A DNA stretch of 21,962 bases from a virus, in the IMG/VR virus record IMGVR_UViG_3300017782_000260, positions 1 through 21,962 of that record, one strand, 5' to 3'. The notes under the pieces were generated by a model that worked only from the letters and a program-made list of their open reading frames with translations, did no database searches and was not told the DNA's origin. Within the stretch, counting starts at the first letter, position 1, and each line of letters starts with the position of its first letter. The position numbers and the translations under genes are program-made. This document shows, piece after piece, positions 1 through 7,230 of the stretch.

Positions 1-306
1 AGTAGCAGAATTTATGTCGTCAAGATTTGAGGATATTACAAAATCTTCGCCCGTACCCGGAGCAGAACTAAAGCCGCCATCTGTCACGGTCACAGTTGTT
101 GACGTAGCGCTTTCAATGAATCGAACTTCCCAATCACCAGTGTTTGCGCCGTTTTTCCACAACAGGAATCTTTCTGCGTCACCGGAAGCAGGGGCATCGC
201 CAGTCGCAAACTGAATAACGGTCGTGGTGCTACCTGCATCACCAGTGAACGCCTTATAGGTGCCGCTGATCGTGATGCGTGTTGAGGTGCTAGTTATAGT
301 TGCCAT
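1..306 (-). CDS. Partial structural-region protein, N-terminal 102 residues
   Basis: The reading frame starts at an ATG at 304-306 on the minus strand and stays open for 102 codons to the window edge, so the C-terminus is missing. It begins MATITSTSTRITISGTYKAF and is rich in Thr, Ser and Gly, as expected of a beta-rich virion protein. It follows the 450-residue structural gene after 9 bases, with AAGGG about 7 bases before the ATG as a plausible ribosome site. I do not recognise the family. Its place at the end of a head-protein run suggests a structural role, but this is inference. Confidence 0.75.
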   Translation of the reverse strand, partial: MATITSTSTRITISGTYKAFTGDAGSTTTVIQFATGDAPASGDAERFLLWKNGANTGDWEVRFIESATSTTVTVTDGGFSSAPGTGEDFVISSNLDDINSAT

Positions 307-315
307 TCGATGCCC

Positions 316-1668
316 TTAAGAGTTATCGTAGTTCCTTTCGAGAGGAGCAACGAGTGAGATATTCTGACCTGTAGACCGAGTAAGAGTCGCTGTCTGAGAA
401 ACGTACTGGGCTGTTTCTAATCCGATAGCTACGACAGTTACATCAGCATCCGTACCGGCTGTTCTTCCACCTTGTGTATTGTTATCGTAATCAAAAGTAA
501 AACTAACAGAGCTGGCCCCACCGAGAGTACCTGAAATATCTACACCATTATTATCCTCTACGAGAATGGCGCTACCTGTCCCAAAGCCAGATGTAAAAAA
601 CATACGATATACTAAGTCAGAATCGTTAGAAGCGTTTGTATTAAAAATGAGTGAGCCTGAGGCGACGAATGGGAATGTTCTTTCTGTACCTGTGGAGTCT
701 ACAAACACTAGACGGTTAACATCTGCATCTTGGTAGTCATCAATAAAGACACCACCACCTCCACCATCTCCATTATTAATTAACTTGGTCTTGAGCGTGT
801 CACCAATAAACTCAACCATTTCATCTTGTAAGTTACCAATGTTTGCTTGACCAGCATCAACATCAATGTCTGTGCTTTGCCTCAACTGATATTGTACAAA
901 CTCATAAATTTGTTCTGCTGTACCTTGGTTGCCGTCAATAATTACACCAAAGTTATAGCTCACACCCCCGATGGTGCGTGCTTGAGCACTAGGATAGAGC
1001 CTAATTGTCATGCCAGTGTAAGGAGCGTTGTTTTGAATATCAGAATCACTAGCACTGATTTTTAAGTCAGTGTCTTCAGCAAGTGGGAACCGATTTGCTA
1101 TATAGTTAAGAGCAGTCAAACCAATAGATGTTGACGTAGCAGAATCGTAAGTATTACCCTGTGTTCTAATAAATACAGTCAGCGTGTCGCTGCGCTTATC
1201 GAAGTTGCCGTTTGTAGCATTTCCAAAAGTTTGAATGCCTTGGTTGACTACACCTGTAAAATCAAAGTCAGTTGCTGCTGTGTCAGTGCTGAATGCATAG
1301 TATGGCTGTGAACCTGAGTCTATGTTGCCCAAGCTAACAATGCCCATATATTCCCGTTCAACTGCATCTGCTGCTGTAATCTCTCGCCAACCGCAAGAGC
1401 GTAGCAAGTTACGCGTGGTGTCGTTAGCAGGTACCCAGTCTTCTACAAATTCAAACTGCTCCGGCGTAATAGACACCATTGGAAATGGATACGGTATAAG
1501 AGATGCGTCGTTTTTCCATTCTTCTTTTAAGAAAGAGTAGAACGCCTGTCCTGTAACACCGTCATTACTAAGATTACCCGTCGTTGTCAGCGTTATCTCT
1601 TTTGTAGTCGTATTAATTGTGATCTCAGTTCCTTGGTTGAGATCATCTGGATCTGTAATTAATGCCAC
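316..1668 (-). CDS. Putative virion structural protein, 450 residues
   Basis: The start is a GTG at 1666-1668, one base after the stop of the preceding gene, with GAGGG upstream. The N-terminus (MALITDPDDLNQGTEITINT) and the following NLS..GVTGQAFYSFLKEEW segment resemble proteins I recall from uncultured marine phages, usually annotated as hypothetical or structural. There is no signal peptide or membrane segment. A Gly-rich stretch (GGGGG) near residue 300 looks like a linker between a larger N-terminal part and a beta-rich C-terminal part of about 150 residues. The late-operon position downstream of the capsid gene supports a virion role. The exact role (tail, baseplate or head completion) cannot be told from sequence alone. 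Confidence 0.8.
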   Translation of the reverse strand: MALITDPDDLNQGTEITINTTTKEITLTTTGNLSNDGVTGQAFYSFLKEEWKNDASLIPYPFPMVSITPEQFEFVEDWVPANDTTRNLLRSCGWREITAADAVEREYMGIVSLGNIDSGSQPYYAFSTDTAATDFDFTGVVNQGIQTFGNATNGNFDKRSDTLTVFIRTQGNTYDSATSTSIGLTALNYIANRFPLAEDTDLKISASDSDIQNNAPYTGMTIRLYPSAQARTIGGVSYNFGVIIDGNQGTAEQIYEFVQYQLRQSTDIDVDAGQANIGNLQDEMVEFIGDTLKTKLINNGDGGGGGVFIDDYQDADVNRLVFVDSTGTERTFPFVASGSLIFNTNASNDSDLVYRMFFTSGFGTGSAILVEDNNGVDISGTLGGASSVSFTFDYDNNTQGGRTAGTDADVTVVAIGLETAQYVSQTATLTRSTGQNISLVAPLERNYDNS

Positions 1669-1669
1669 C

Positions 1670-2170
1670 CTATAGCCCTCTTAATCTTTCTTTTATGTCA
1701 TTAAGTTTTTCGTTATATTGTGAGATTAAACTTTCTGCATATTCTTCACGTTTAATTACGTCAAATCGACCAGCATCTAAAGCTTCTTTTAGTTTGTGGT
1801 ATGCACTTAAATTGTCTTTTAATTGTTTTTGATCAGCAGCTAACTTTTTAACTTTCTCTGCTAAACTAATTAAATCTTTTTGCATCTGAGCTTTTTGCTT
1901 AGTTATAATACTCTTTTCTTTTGCACTAGCTTCAGAAATAGAAGCTATAGAAGCCTCTGCTTCTTTCTTAGCCTCTTCTGCTAATTCTTGTTGTTTTTTA
2001 CAATAAGCTTCTATGCTGGAAGCTTTGTTGTATGCAGACAACTTTTTAGTAATAGCATCTTCTTTCTTTTTAATATCTTGCAAAAACTTCTTAGCTTTAC
2101 TAGGTTCAGCTAGAGCATCTAGCAAAGAATCTACAGAAGCTTGCTTAGTAGCAGAAAAGGTTTGTAACAT
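1670..2170 (-). CDS. Coiled-coil hypothetical protein, 166 residues
   Basis: The protein is Lys, Glu, Ala and Gln rich, with long helical stretches from about residue 30 to the end and heptad-like spacing of Leu, Ile and Ala, so an extended coiled coil is likely. It has no signal peptide, one Cys (near residue 57) and no recognised domain. Its ATG (2168-2170) shares one base with the TAA of the gene before it (TAATG), which suggests translational coupling. A helical coiled-coil protein among head genes could be a core, scaffold-accessory or internal virion protein; that is inference. Base use is more AT-rich than in the neighbouring capsid gene. Confidence 0.7.
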   Translation of the reverse strand: MLQTFSATKQASVDSLLDALAEPSKAKKFLQDIKKKEDAITKKLSAYNKASSIEAYCKKQQELAEEAKKEAEASIASISEASAKEKSIITKQKAQMQKDLISLAEKVKKLAADQKQLKDNLSAYHKLKEALDAGRFDVIKREEYAESLISQYNEKLNDIKERLRGL

Positions 2171-2445
2171 TATCTAACACCTCTAGATAGGTATATATTA
2201 ACTTCTCCAGAAGTTAAGTCTGCTTTAAATTTGTATTTAGTGTTATTACCTTTCTCTTCTAAAGTGCCGTTAAAGGCACACTTACCTTCACATTTAAACT
2301 CTCCATAAGGTAGAAAAGGAGAGCCAGCGACACTGCGTAATAGCTGGAGATCGCCTTGACCGCCATCAATAGCTAAGCTCTTAACCCCCTCGAATTCAAA
2401 CTCAGGGGACTCTGGCTGCTTAGAATCTAGTGTGTATATAGTCAT
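2170..2445 (-). CDS. Small hypothetical protein, 91 residues
   Basis: This small acidic, beta-rich protein has two close Cys (GEFKCEGKCAF) near residues 53-57. There is no signal peptide or membrane segment. It starts at an ATG at 2443-2445, after a 37-base gap that holds a GC-rich hairpin, and its stop overlaps the next start. No family was recognised. Genes of this size just after the capsid and decoration genes are often minor virion or head-assembly proteins, but nothing in the sequence proves it. Confidence 0.65.
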   Translation of the reverse strand: MTIYTLDSKQPESPEFEFEGVKSLAIDGGQGDLQLLRSVAGSPFLPYGEFKCEGKCAFNGTLEEKGNNTKYKFKADLTSGEVNIYLSRGVR

Positions 2446-2474
2446 ATAAAATATGGGGAGAGTTACCCCTCCCC
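2446..2474 (-). terminator. Weak terminator or attenuator after the capsid genes
   Basis: Between the 162- and 91-residue genes, the minus strand reads GGGGAG, an 8-base loop, then CTCCCC (2455-2474), followed by ATATTTTATAT. This is a GC stem with a broken U-rich tail. Placed just after the major capsid and putative decoration genes, it could reduce transcription of the genes further downstream. The tail is interrupted, so termination would probably be partial. Confidence 0.4.
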
Positions 2475-2482
2475 CTCAGTTA

Positions 2483-2971
2483 TTATACCTTCAAGTAACG
2501 AATTACAACTTTCAACTTACCTGCATCAGTAACTGTAGGTGTGGTACCACCCAAGCTAACTTCAATAGGCTCATCGTTTGCCAAGACTGCTGCAAATGTA
2601 CCTGCACCAGTAGAGTTGTAATAAGTACCAGCAGCCTCAGCGTTTGCTTCAGAAACTTCCATAACATAGTTAGTCTGGCTGTTGCCATCGTCACCAATGT
2701 TAATTGTAGGAGTTGTTCCGCCTAAAACGAAAGCTTCAGTAACTTCTGCAATAGCTTCGATAAACTTAGCACCTGCAGGGATAGTTAGCTGTGTATCAAA
2801 AGAAGTACCAGAACCAAAATCAGCACCAGTAACATATACAACCTTCTCTTGTACAACGCCGTTGCCATGAACTTGACCACCAGACACAATACCATCTTCT
2901 GTGCCGCGAGGGCCGTAGTGGTTGTATGCTGAACCAGTGGCTAGATTGATTGCGTTATTTTCATAACCCAT
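2483..2971 (-). CDS. Putative capsid decoration or head protein, 162 residues
   Basis: This is a 162-residue, beta-rich, Gly- and Thr-rich protein with no signal peptide. It lies 14 bases after the major capsid gene and has an excellent ribosome site (AGGAGAAAATATTATG). An internal near-repeat, LGGTTPTI near residue 86 and LGGTTPTV near residue 141, suggests two related beta-hairpins. The protein ends in a beta strand (KLKVVIRYLKV). Size, composition and position straight after the coat gene fit a capsid-surface or head-stabilising protein; no specific family was recognised. Confidence 0.7.
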   Translation of the reverse strand: MGYENNAINLATGSAYNHYGPRGTEDGIVSGGQVHGNGVVQEKVVYVTGADFGSGTSFDTQLTIPAGAKFIEAIAEVTEAFVLGGTTPTINIGDDGNSQTNYVMEVSEANAEAAGTYYNSTGAGTFAAVLANDEPIEVSLGGTTPTVTDAGKLKVVIRYLKV

Positions 2972-2985
2972 AATATTTTCTCCTA

Positions 2986-3957
2986 TTAAGCTGTAGCTGT
3001 AGCGCTAGTTACAATTACACCCAGTGAGTCTAGACGCTGTACACCAACGCCCCAGCGAGCGGTGGTATCAAACTCGTCACGCTTCTTAGAGCGATCACGG
3101 CCTGTCTCGACTTTAGGTGGCTGACGCCATGCAATCATTCCGGGCTTACACTGGTCATCAAGAACACACATAAACAAGTTAGCCTTACCGCTGGTAGAAC
3201 CAGAGTTATCGCCGTTAGCTTCTGCCAAAGTTTCACCAGAAACATCAGGAAGACGGTTAGAAGTCCAAAGAGAGAAACCATACATTTCTGTAACAAACTG
3301 GTGCTCTTTGTGGAACCCATCTTTAACTAGCTGCTGAGTAGTAGCAGATGCTGCATCTAGATTGGCGGTTAGCTGCGCTCGTTTTGAGAAAGCTGCTGCA
3401 GACACAGGGTCTACAATACCAATACGACCACCTTGTGGTACGTTAGCTTTATCAAAAGATAAACGCATGTCAATCAAATCCGCTTCAGACAATGTTAGGT
3501 TAGTACCTGCAGCCTTAAAGCGGTGACTAAAACCGTTAATCTCATTAGCATCGGCAGCAGTTTGTCCTGCATTCATAGTGGCTAAGAAACGAGTTTCAAA
3601 GTTTTCTTGAATAGCACGAGTAGCTTCTGCTGCACGAGCAGAGTGTAGTGCTTCTACTTGGCTACCATCCTGACGTAGAAGGTCAGTGATGTACCAAGCA
3701 TCACCAATGTAATCAGTGATTTGTAGCTGCACAGTACCCGAATCGATTGGGTTGTATGTTAGATCTTCGTTTTCAGTGATTTCTTGGATGGTTGCAGAAC
3801 CGACTGTTTTAATGTCAAGAACTGTACCAGAACCAAAGTCTGAAACATTTCGATAGAAAGTTGTTGGCAACAATCCATCGTGCAGATTCATCAGAATAAA
3901 ATCTGAATACTGCTGCGCCTCGATAAAGGCGGTAGTATTACCTGTAGTTTGAGCCAT
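2986..3957 (-). CDS. Major capsid (coat) protein
   Basis: This 323-residue protein follows a scaffold-like gene by 19 bases and has a strong ribosome site (TGAGGT). The gene order scaffold, coat, small beta protein, and the length, fit a tailed-phage coat protein. From memory, the N-terminus (QQYSDFILMNLHDGLLPTTF), the RNVSDFGSGTVLDIKTVG segment and a C-terminal RWGVGVQRLDSLGVIV strand resemble coat proteins of uncultured marine podovirus-like phages. Tailed-phage coats normally adopt the HK97 fold, but that fold cannot be read directly here. No protease gene or cleavage site is apparent, which fits an uncleaved coat assembled on a separate scaffold. This is the best-supported coat candidate in the window. 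Confidence 0.85.
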   Translation of the reverse strand: MAQTTGNTTAFIEAQQYSDFILMNLHDGLLPTTFYRNVSDFGSGTVLDIKTVGSATIQEITENEDLTYNPIDSGTVQLQITDYIGDAWYITDLLRQDGSQVEALHSARAAEATRAIQENFETRFLATMNAGQTAADANEINGFSHRFKAAGTNLTLSEADLIDMRLSFDKANVPQGGRIGIVDPVSAAAFSKRAQLTANLDAASATTQQLVKDGFHKEHQFVTEMYGFSLWTSNRLPDVSGETLAEANGDNSGSTSGKANLFMCVLDDQCKPGMIAWRQPPKVETGRDRSKKRDEFDTTARWGVGVQRLDSLGVIVTSATATA

Positions 3958-3976
3958 TTTAAATTACCTCAGTTAA

Positions 3977-4720
3977 TTAATCAGTTTGTGGAGCGGCTTC
4001 TCTCCATTTTGATATAAGAGGATCTGATCCACCCATAAGAGACTTTAGAGCTGCATCTTTCTTATCCGGCGCTGCGGGTGCAGTTAGGTTTTGAACAGTG
4101 TTTGTTGGTATTGTAGACTGTGAGGCAGTCTGAGCATTATCACCAAAAAACTGCAAAGCAGCTTCTGGAGATTGTTGTGCTAGCTGCTGCAAAGCAGTCT
4201 CACTAATACCTAACTGTTGAACCTTGCCATCTAAGACTTCTTTAGCTTTCTCGCCATATTTGTCGATCAAACTCTTACTAAATGCTGCCTCGTTAGCTTG
4301 TGCCACTTTAGCAGTTTCCTTTTGAGTGATTGTTTGCTCTACAAGAGCAGCAATCGAAGCTTCATCTAAACTATTAACAGAGGGTTGCTCTGGATTCGTT
4401 TCTTGTGTAGCTTGCATACGACTAATCATTTCTTCCATTCCACCAAATTTATTCAATTTCTCGTTTAACTCAGCCACTTGATTTTCCAAAGATTGTATAT
4501 GTGTTTGAGCGTGAGGTATTGATGTCAAAGCGGTGTTGACGTCCGCATACTTTTGACGACCATCAGATGTTTTAATATTTGAAAGCTGGTCTGCAAACAA
4601 AGTGTCCACATCAATAGTCTGAGCCGGTTTTACCTCTGGCTCTACTGGAGGTACAGGAGCTGGGGTAGCTTCTGTTGATTCTTGTTTCGGAGCTTCTTGT
4701 GGTTCAAAAAGTTCTGACAT
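3977..4720 (-). CDS. Capsid scaffolding protein
   Basis: The 247-residue protein is acidic and Gln, Ala and Glu rich. It has a Pro-rich disordered N-terminus (TPAPVPPVEPEVKPA), a central helical coiled-coil region at about residues 65-180, and a basic-containing C-terminal tail (SDPLISKWREAAPQTD). This layout, with placement directly before the coat gene, is typical of phage scaffold or capsid-assembly proteins, in which the C-terminal helix contacts the coat. AGGTGA lies upstream of the ATG. The call rests on composition and position, since scaffolds diverge too quickly to identify from sequence alone. Confidence 0.8.
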   Translation of the reverse strand: MSELFEPQEAPKQESTEATPAPVPPVEPEVKPAQTIDVDTLFADQLSNIKTSDGRQKYADVNTALTSIPHAQTHIQSLENQVAELNEKLNKFGGMEEMISRMQATQETNPEQPSVNSLDEASIAALVEQTITQKETAKVAQANEAAFSKSLIDKYGEKAKEVLDGKVQQLGISETALQQLAQQSPEAALQFFGDNAQTASQSTIPTNTVQNLTAPAAPDKKDAALKSLMGGSDPLISKWREAAPQTD

Positions 4721-4737
4721 ATTTCACCTATATTAAA

Positions 4738-4914
4738 TTAATTGTTAATTCTATTTTCAATTCTTGTTCGTGTTTCTTTTAAAATCTTTTCCACTTCTTC
4801 TTCAGTCAAATCTTCAGCAGAAAACAGTTTCATTATTTTTGTACCATCTTCTACAACCTTACTGATCAATCCTACAGCAGCAACAATGTCTGCTGCGGTT
4901 TGTAAATTACTCAT
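4738..4914 (-). CDS. Small hypothetical protein, 58 residues
   Basis: An ATG at 4912-4914 opens a 58-codon frame ending in TAA at 4738-4740. The start lies inside the last codons of the lipoprotein gene (8-base overlap), and the stop is 17 bases before the scaffold gene, so it fills an otherwise empty gap in the operon. The N-terminal 20 residues are mildly hydrophobic (AADIVAAVGLISKV), and the rest is a charged helix (EDLTEEEVEKILKETRTR). It lacks a clear membrane span, so I do not call it a holin. Function unknown. Confidence 0.6.
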   Translation of the reverse strand: MSNLQTAADIVAAVGLISKVVEDGTKIMKLFSAEDLTEEEVEKILKETRTRIENRINN

Positions 4915-5227
4915 TAGCTAATCCTCTTAAAACACCTTCGACCTCTTCTGAGATGGCTTGGATACACGAATTCGTACTTTCTTCTTCAGGGCAATACAAA
5001 GCGTTAACACCCTCCTCGATACCAAGTAGGAGATCGAGAGCAAACAAGATCTTCTTTTGCATTTCAATCTCACCCTCACTGCTAATCCAACCTCTCTTTT
5101 CATACTGGTCAAGTTGGTAAGAAAGGGAATCTAATGTTTCCGCTGTAATAACTTTAGTTTTGTTTGGTGTCAAAGCACACCCACTCAAACTAACTATAAA
5201 AATCAAACTAATAATAAATTTTTTCAT
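4907..5227 (-). CDS. Predicted phage lipoprotein, 106 residues
   Basis: The N-terminus MKKFIISLIFIVSLSGCALT is a classical lipoprotein signal: two lysines, a hydrophobic core, then the lipobox LSGC with Cys17 as the acylation site. Ala at +2 fits outer-membrane delivery in Gram-negative bacteria. The mature part is helical and acidic, with two more Cys about 10 residues apart (CPEEESTNSC) that could form a disulfide. It lies between the Ig-like genes and the scaffold gene. Possible roles are an outer-membrane spanin in lysis, or a lipoprotein that blocks receptors against superinfection. It is not Pro-rich like many o-spanins, and no inner-membrane partner was seen, so its role is open. Confidence 0.75.
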   Translation of the reverse strand: MKKFIISLIFIVSLSGCALTPNKTKVITAETLDSLSYQLDQYEKRGWISSEGEIEMQKKILFALDLLLGIEEGVNALYCPEEESTNSCIQAISEEVEGVLRGLANE

Positions 5228-5230
5228 AAA

Positions 5231-5938
5231 TCACCGTAAAAGTTTAAATTCAGGGTAGTCTTTTAAGAAGGCTTTTTTGGCTTGTCTAAACCCACCCCCA
5301 TAGCCATGAAACTCAAAGAAAGCCAGCATACGAGCTTTTGGAGTGGTGGCATTACTTCCTGTGCCAAACCACCCTTCTACAGGAGTTTGTACTGTAACGC
5401 TTCGGGTTACAGGTGTTGCCTCATTGCCTGCTTCGTCTGTATAGTTATATATTAATAATTGTGTACCTAAAGCGTTTACGTCTAAAGCTACATCTGCAAA
5501 TACAATCCCTGCACCATCAAAGTTATCAGTCCAAGAAGCCCCTTTATCAATGAAAACTTCTCCTTGTGTGTGAACCAAAGATGAAGCTCCGTTTACATTT
5601 AGCACTGGATTTTCTGTGTCTACAGCAGCTACCACTGTAACTGCTCTAGTTACTTGTGCAGAAATATTACCTGCTACGTCAGTGTAGCTATACATTAAGA
5701 TCTGTGTGCCTAATGTATTGACATCTAAAGGTGTTATAGGACCAACGTTACCAGACCCGTCGACGTTATCTGTCCAGTTAGCTCCCAGATCAGTGAAAGA
5801 GTCTCCTTGGGTGTGGGTTAGTGCTGACGCACCCACTAAAGTTAAAACGGGGGCGGTTGTGTCATCAGCAACGCCCAGAAGGTCGACCGGCCCAAGTAGT
5901 ATGGCCGAGTTTATGTCTACAGGGCCAAGAGCAATCAC
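5231..5938 (-). CDS. Tandem Ig-like (DUF5011-type) domain virion protein
   Basis: The start is a GTG at 5936-5938 that overlaps the TGA of the upstream gene (GTGA). The 235-residue protein has a short N-terminus with a repeated LGPVD. Two Ig-like domains follow at about residues 26-103 and 107-184, each with the pattern APVL.L.GA..LTHTQG...D.GA.WTDN.DG and ending YTD.AGN...VTR.VTV. This pattern is that of the bacterial DUF5011/HYR-like beta-sandwich. The C-terminal 48 residues (from EGWFGTGSN) form a distinct helical tail with GYGGGFRQAKKAF. Such domains usually sit on virion surface proteins and are thought to bind carbohydrate weakly. A host-adsorption accessory is likely, but the exact location is unknown. 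Confidence 0.75.
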   Translation of the reverse strand: MIALGPVDINSAILLGPVDLLGVADDTTAPVLTLVGASALTHTQGDSFTDLGANWTDNVDGSGNVGPITPLDVNTLGTQILMYSYTDVAGNISAQVTRAVTVVAAVDTENPVLNVNGASSLVHTQGEVFIDKGASWTDNFDGAGIVFADVALDVNALGTQLLIYNYTDEAGNEATPVTRSVTVQTPVEGWFGTGSNATTPKARMLAFFEFHGYGGGFRQAKKAFLKDYPEFKLLR

Positions 5939-7218
5939 GCTACGTTCACCGTGAAAGTGACGTCTTCAAGAGATATTGCTGAGCTTGTTGTTTTAGTTAG
6001 TACACCGCTAACGAATGTAATGCCTGCTGGTATGGCCTTGTCTGGCGTAAATACCAATGCTACGTTGTCAGGGTTAGTGATGTGCTGGTTTAGATCGTAA
6101 GGCGTTCCAGTCGCTAGGTTGATTGCAGAAGGAACAGGATTCCCTGTATTAAGTGTTGGCGCTGTTACGCCCACCTCAACCGTTACAGTCCTAGCCACTT
6201 GATTTGAGACATTACCTGCCGCATCTGTATAACTATAGGTTAAGACCTGCGCGCCAAGCGTATTAACATCTAGCGGAGACGCTGCACTGACAACACCAGA
6301 GCCATCAAAATCATCATTCCAGCTAGCACCCGGATCTGTAAAAGCCTGACCCTGAATATGGGTCATTGTTGCCGGGCCAATGATTGCCAAAACTGGCGCT
6401 GTAATGTCTGGCGCAGCGTTAACGTTTACTGTTCTAGTAACCTGAACAGCAGAGTTGCCAGCAGCATCATCTACGTCATACGTGAGCGTGTATTGACCTA
6501 CAACACCTACATTAACTGTGTCGCCGCCTACTGCTATGTCATCTGTAATGTTGCCATCAACGTTATCTAAAGCCGTAGCTCCGGGATCGATAAACGTATC
6601 GCCTTCAGTAATATCTACTATGGCACCACCTAACAATGTGATGATTGGGCTCTCATCATCAACAACATTAACTGTTCTGGTCACTTGGGTGGCTGCATTG
6701 CCAGCCGAGTCAACAACATTGTAAGTCAGTATGTATTGACCGACAGCGTTAGTATTAACTGAGCCGCCAACGGAAATATTACCACTAATATCACCGTCTA
6801 TATTGTCTGAAGCAGAAGCCCCTTGGTCGTTGTAAACTGACCCAAAAGACACTTGAACAGTTGCAGCGCCGATCAGTGTTAAGACTGGCGGCGTAGTATC
6901 TAGGTTTGGTGGAGAACCTACGACACCGGAAGGCTCAAACCCTTGCGCATGAACACGCTGAAAAGTCTGGCCGTCAATTAAAGTGTATTTGAAATTGTCC
7001 CCGTTAGTGCCCGTAACCATACCAGCACTATCAATATTGACCGCATTGGATTCATTCGAAGGCGTCTGCACCTCGAAAATATCCCCAGTCTGGAGATCGT
7101 CAAATACCGAAATTGCATAGTGAGATAGATTATCGAGACTTGCATAGTTAGTCGTTGATACGACAACTGCATCAAAGAAAGGTTCAACATTGATAGACTG
7201 GTTTGCTGAAAAAGCCAT
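5935..7218 (-). CDS. Multi-domain Ig-like (DUF5011-type) virion protein
   Basis: This 427-residue protein begins MAFSANQSINVEPFFDAVVV, with about 107 residues of unknown N-terminal domain. Three DUF5011-type Ig-like domains follow at about 108-187, 188-268 and 270-350. The first two are canonical (DN.DG.I...I.VGG..VN....GQY.LTY.V.D.AGN.A.QVTRTVNV). The third is the LDVNTLGAQ variant also found in the next gene. The last 75 residues look like another Ig or cadherin-like beta-sandwich ending VTFTVNVA. It starts 12 bases after the 1329-residue gene and ends overlapping the 235-residue gene. A virion fibre or surface adhesin is the likely role, by analogy with other phage Ig-like proteins. Confidence 0.75.
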   Translation of the reverse strand: MAFSANQSINVEPFFDAVVVSTTNYASLDNLSHYAISVFDDLQTGDIFEVQTPSNESNAVNIDSAGMVTGTNGDNFKYTLIDGQTFQRVHAQGFEPSGVVGSPPNLDTTPPVLTLIGAATVQVSFGSVYNDQGASASDNIDGDISGNISVGGSVNTNAVGQYILTYNVVDSAGNAATQVTRTVNVVDDESPIITLLGGAIVDITEGDTFIDPGATALDNVDGNITDDIAVGGDTVNVGVVGQYTLTYDVDDAAGNSAVQVTRTVNVNAAPDITAPVLAIIGPATMTHIQGQAFTDPGASWNDDFDGSGVVSAASPLDVNTLGAQVLTYSYTDAAGNVSNQVARTVTVEVGVTAPTLNTGNPVPSAINLATGTPYDLNQHITNPDNVALVFTPDKAIPAGITFVSGVLTKTTSSAISLEDVTFTVNVA

Positions 7219-7230
7219 TCGAATAACCCC

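Noticed and set aside
4738-4914. The 58-residue protein as a holin
   Set aside because: The hydrophobic stretch is about 14 residues and contains charged or polar positions; no full membrane span is visible.
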